Origin: an uncultured Methanobrevibacter sp.
Lineage (GTDB): Archaea; Methanobacteriota; Methanobacteria; Methanobacteriales; Methanobacteriaceae
Length of the DNA stretch: 5,551 nt
NCBI RefSeq assembly: GCF_937906425.1
Contig: NZ_CALCYR010000255.1
Coordinates: 1-5,551, forward strand
Direction of reading: 5' to 3'
Part shown: positions 4,394 to 5,551 of the stretch, piece after piece
Layout of the letters: the number at the start of each line of letters is the position of its first letter
Position numbering within the stretch: position 1 is the first letter of the stretch
Position numbers and translations under genes: made by a program
The notes under the pieces: model-generated
The model's input: only the letters and a program-made list of their open reading frames with translations
Databases searched by the model: none
What the model was told of the DNA's origin: nothing

Positions 4394-5251
4394 ATGGGAT
4401 TTGAGGATTTAGTCTCAAAATTAAATGAGAAAAATCATTTTGAAAAGGTATGTGTGGATCAGACTGTTATCGATTCAGTAATTTTTTATGCAAAAAAGTC
4501 ATATCCTAATGAATTTTTAGCTATGTTTGACGGTTATGTAAAGGATAAGGTTCTCTATATCAGTGGTTTAATCTTTTTGCCTGGAGAACGTTCCCACACC
4601 AGCGCTACCTTTAATGATTGGTTAATTCCTCCAAGCCAAAAGAAATGGGGTTCTGTTCACTCCCATCCTGGTGGAAGTGCAAGACCTTCAAATGCTGATT
4701 TGATTACCTTTTCCAAACATGGTCCATTTCATATAATTGTTTGTGAACCTTATTCACTTGCTACAATGAAGGCTTATGATTCCTATGGGAATTTAACTTC
4801 ATTTGAAGTAGGAAATTTTGTTGATGAGGAAAATGAAGAAATTTATAATGATTTAGAGGAAATCAAAAAGGAAATTGATAAAAATGATGAGATAAAACCT
4901 TCTGTTTTTGATTTGGATAAGGATTTGTCATTCTTTGATAGTGAAGAGGAAAAAACTAATAAATATTCTCATGAACTTGATGGTGAAAAGGACGTAAATC
5001 CTTCAGGTCATTCCACTAACACTTCATTTTCACACAGTTTTACTCCTAACAATACTTCTAATAATTTTTCAGATGAAGATTTAGGTTCTATAGATTTAAA
5101 TCCTCGGGTTATTAGGATTGGTGGAGAAAGGGTGAATGGGCAAAGCCCTGATTTAGGTTTGATTATTGAAATCAGGGATGGAAAAGCTATTTTAAAAGGA
5201 GTTACTGATAGATCTAAAGAAAATGAAGACTCTGATAAAAAAGAAGAATAG
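4394..5251 (+). CDS. JAMM/MPN-domain metallopeptidase with acidic linker and C-terminal segment
   Basis: This 285-residue protein has a JAB1/MPN/Mov34 (JAMM) domain at about residues 18-138. All zinc-site residues are present: E40 (in YPNEFLAMF), then H89 and H91 of HSHP, S99 and D102, in the canonical H-x-H-P-x6-S-x2-D pattern. It should be catalytically competent. Archaeal JAMM enzymes such as HvJAMM1 cleave isopeptide bonds to ubiquitin-like SAMP proteins; whether this protein does so is inference. Residues about 141-230 are highly acidic and rich in D, E, N, S and K, start with a short possibly helical stretch (145-163), and look disordered. Residues 231-272 form a compact strand-like segment (NPRVIRIGGERV, then LGLIIEIRDGKAILKGV), followed by a charged tail. 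There is no signal peptide or membrane helix. A GGTG site (4385-4388) precedes ATG4394. Neighbours do not reveal the substrate. Confidence 0.88.
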   Translation: MGFEDLVSKLNEKNHFEKVCVDQTVIDSVIFYAKKSYPNEFLAMFDGYVKDKVLYISGLIFLPGERSHTSATFNDWLIPPSQKKWGSVHSHPGGSARPSNADLITFSKHGPFHIIVCEPYSLATMKAYDSYGNLTSFEVGNFVDEENEEIYNDLEEIKKEIDKNDEIKPSVFDLDKDLSFFDSEEEKTNKYSHELDGEKDVNPSGHSTNTSFSHSFTPNNTSNNFSDEDLGSIDLNPRVIRIGGERVNGQSPDLGLIIEIRDGKAILKGVTDRSKENEDSDKKEE

Positions 5252-5378
5252 TTTTTTCATTTCAATTATTTTTCTAATTTTTCATTTAGGATTTTTTCTA
5301 ATTTTTTTCAATTATTTTTCTAATTTTTCATTTAGTATTTTTTCTAATTTTTTTTTCAATTATTTTTCTAATTTTTTA
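5252..5378 (+). terminator. T-rich repeat array, probable multi-U terminator of the JAMM gene
   Basis: Runs of five to nine T begin two bases after the JAMM stop codon and recur throughout. Within them, a unit beginning TTCAATTATTTTTCTAATTT starts at 5261, 5307 and 5355, giving periods of 46 and 48. The first two copies share 29 bases exactly (5261-5289 and 5307-5335), and the third is partial. The transcript would carry repeated U-tracts, which is sufficient for archaeal intrinsic termination. Confidence 0.65.
5261..5378 (+). repeat. 46-48 bp tandem repeat, about 2.5 copies
   Basis: Units start at 5261, 5307 and 5355. Each consists of TTCAATTATTTTTCTAATTT, then TTCATTTAG in the first two copies, then a TTTTTTCTAATTTTT spacer. 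Length differences fall in the T-runs, as expected from slippage. The unit has no dyad and no unique spacers, so it is not a CRISPR repeat. Confidence 0.85.
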
Positions 5379-5551
5379 TTTTTTATATTTTGACTGATTT
5401 TTTTTAATTTTTTTATTTTTTCATTTCAGACATTTTTTTTAAATTTTTAATTTATTTTATATTTTACGAACTTAATTAAAATTTAAAAAAAGAGTTTATA
5501 GTTTCGGACATAAAAATTTTTAGTTATTTGTTATAAATTTTTTTATCCAAT
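5379..5551. other. AT-rich non-coding tail of the window
   Basis: No gene is visible on either strand. T-rich sequence continues to about 5460. From 5461 the composition shifts to mixed A/T with a little G and C (ACGAACTTAATTAAAA, then GTTTCGGACAT at 5500-5510). TTATAAATTT at 5531-5540 resembles a TATA element for a gene beyond the window edge, but nothing downstream is available to test this. Confidence 0.5.

Noticed and set aside
3505..5251. Thg1-like plus JAMM gene pair as a defence or conjugation-type system
   Set aside because: Each gene has its own spacer, ribosome binding site and housekeeping relatives, and no E1-, E2- or modifier-like gene is present. Adjacency alone is not evidence.
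5261..5378. Possible CRISPR array
   Set aside because: Units are low-complexity, lack dyad symmetry and are separated by near-identical sequence, not by unique spacers; no cas genes are present.

Overview
The window most likely comes from an AT-rich methanogenic archaeon of the Methanobacteriales, with Methanobrevibacter the best guess and Methanosphaera possible. Three things support this: very AT-rich, T-tract-laden spacers; ribosome binding sites of the archaeal AGGTGA/AGGAG type; and archaeal versions of Amt, GlnK, L-aspartate dehydrogenase, a tRNA(His) guanylyltransferase-like enzyme and a JAMM metallopeptidase. The genus is inferred from general features, not from a search. The first 12 bases match the 3' end of the standard Illumina adapter, so base 1 is probably a draft-contig end and not native DNA.

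Layout: 1-12 is adapter-like. 13-568 is a long non-coding AT-rich stretch with a degenerate 42-44 bp repeat, a 30-bp-stem inverted repeat, and a short tandem repeat beside the probable amtB promoter. 569-1780 is amtB and 1854-2192 is glnK; they form a probable two-gene ammonium uptake unit that ends in a hairpin plus U-tract. 2193-2566 is non-coding: terminator, a 10-bp T-rich tandem repeat, then a probable nadX promoter. 2567-3328 is nadX, whose last codons are repeated exactly 58 bp downstream. 3505-4263 is a Thg1-like gene. 4264-4393 is a spacer with a 41-bp imperfect tandem duplication. 4394-5251 encodes a JAMM/MPN protein with a long acidic linker and a distinct C-terminal segment. 5252-5551 is a T-rich repeat array and a non-coding tail. 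All five genes lie on the + strand.

Functionally, AmtB conducts ammonium and GlnK binds its cytoplasmic face to gate it according to nitrogen and energy status. NadX makes iminoaspartate for NAD synthesis. The Thg1-like protein adds or repairs nucleotides at tRNA 5' ends. The JAMM protein is a predicted zinc isopeptidase of unknown substrate. Apart from amtB-glnK, nothing shows that these genes work together; each of the others has its own spacer.

The coding content is ordinary archaeal housekeeping. The unusual material is in the spacers, where local tandem duplications with units of about 25-58 bp recur, and in the C-terminal half of the JAMM protein. I do not see a clear new multi-gene system.
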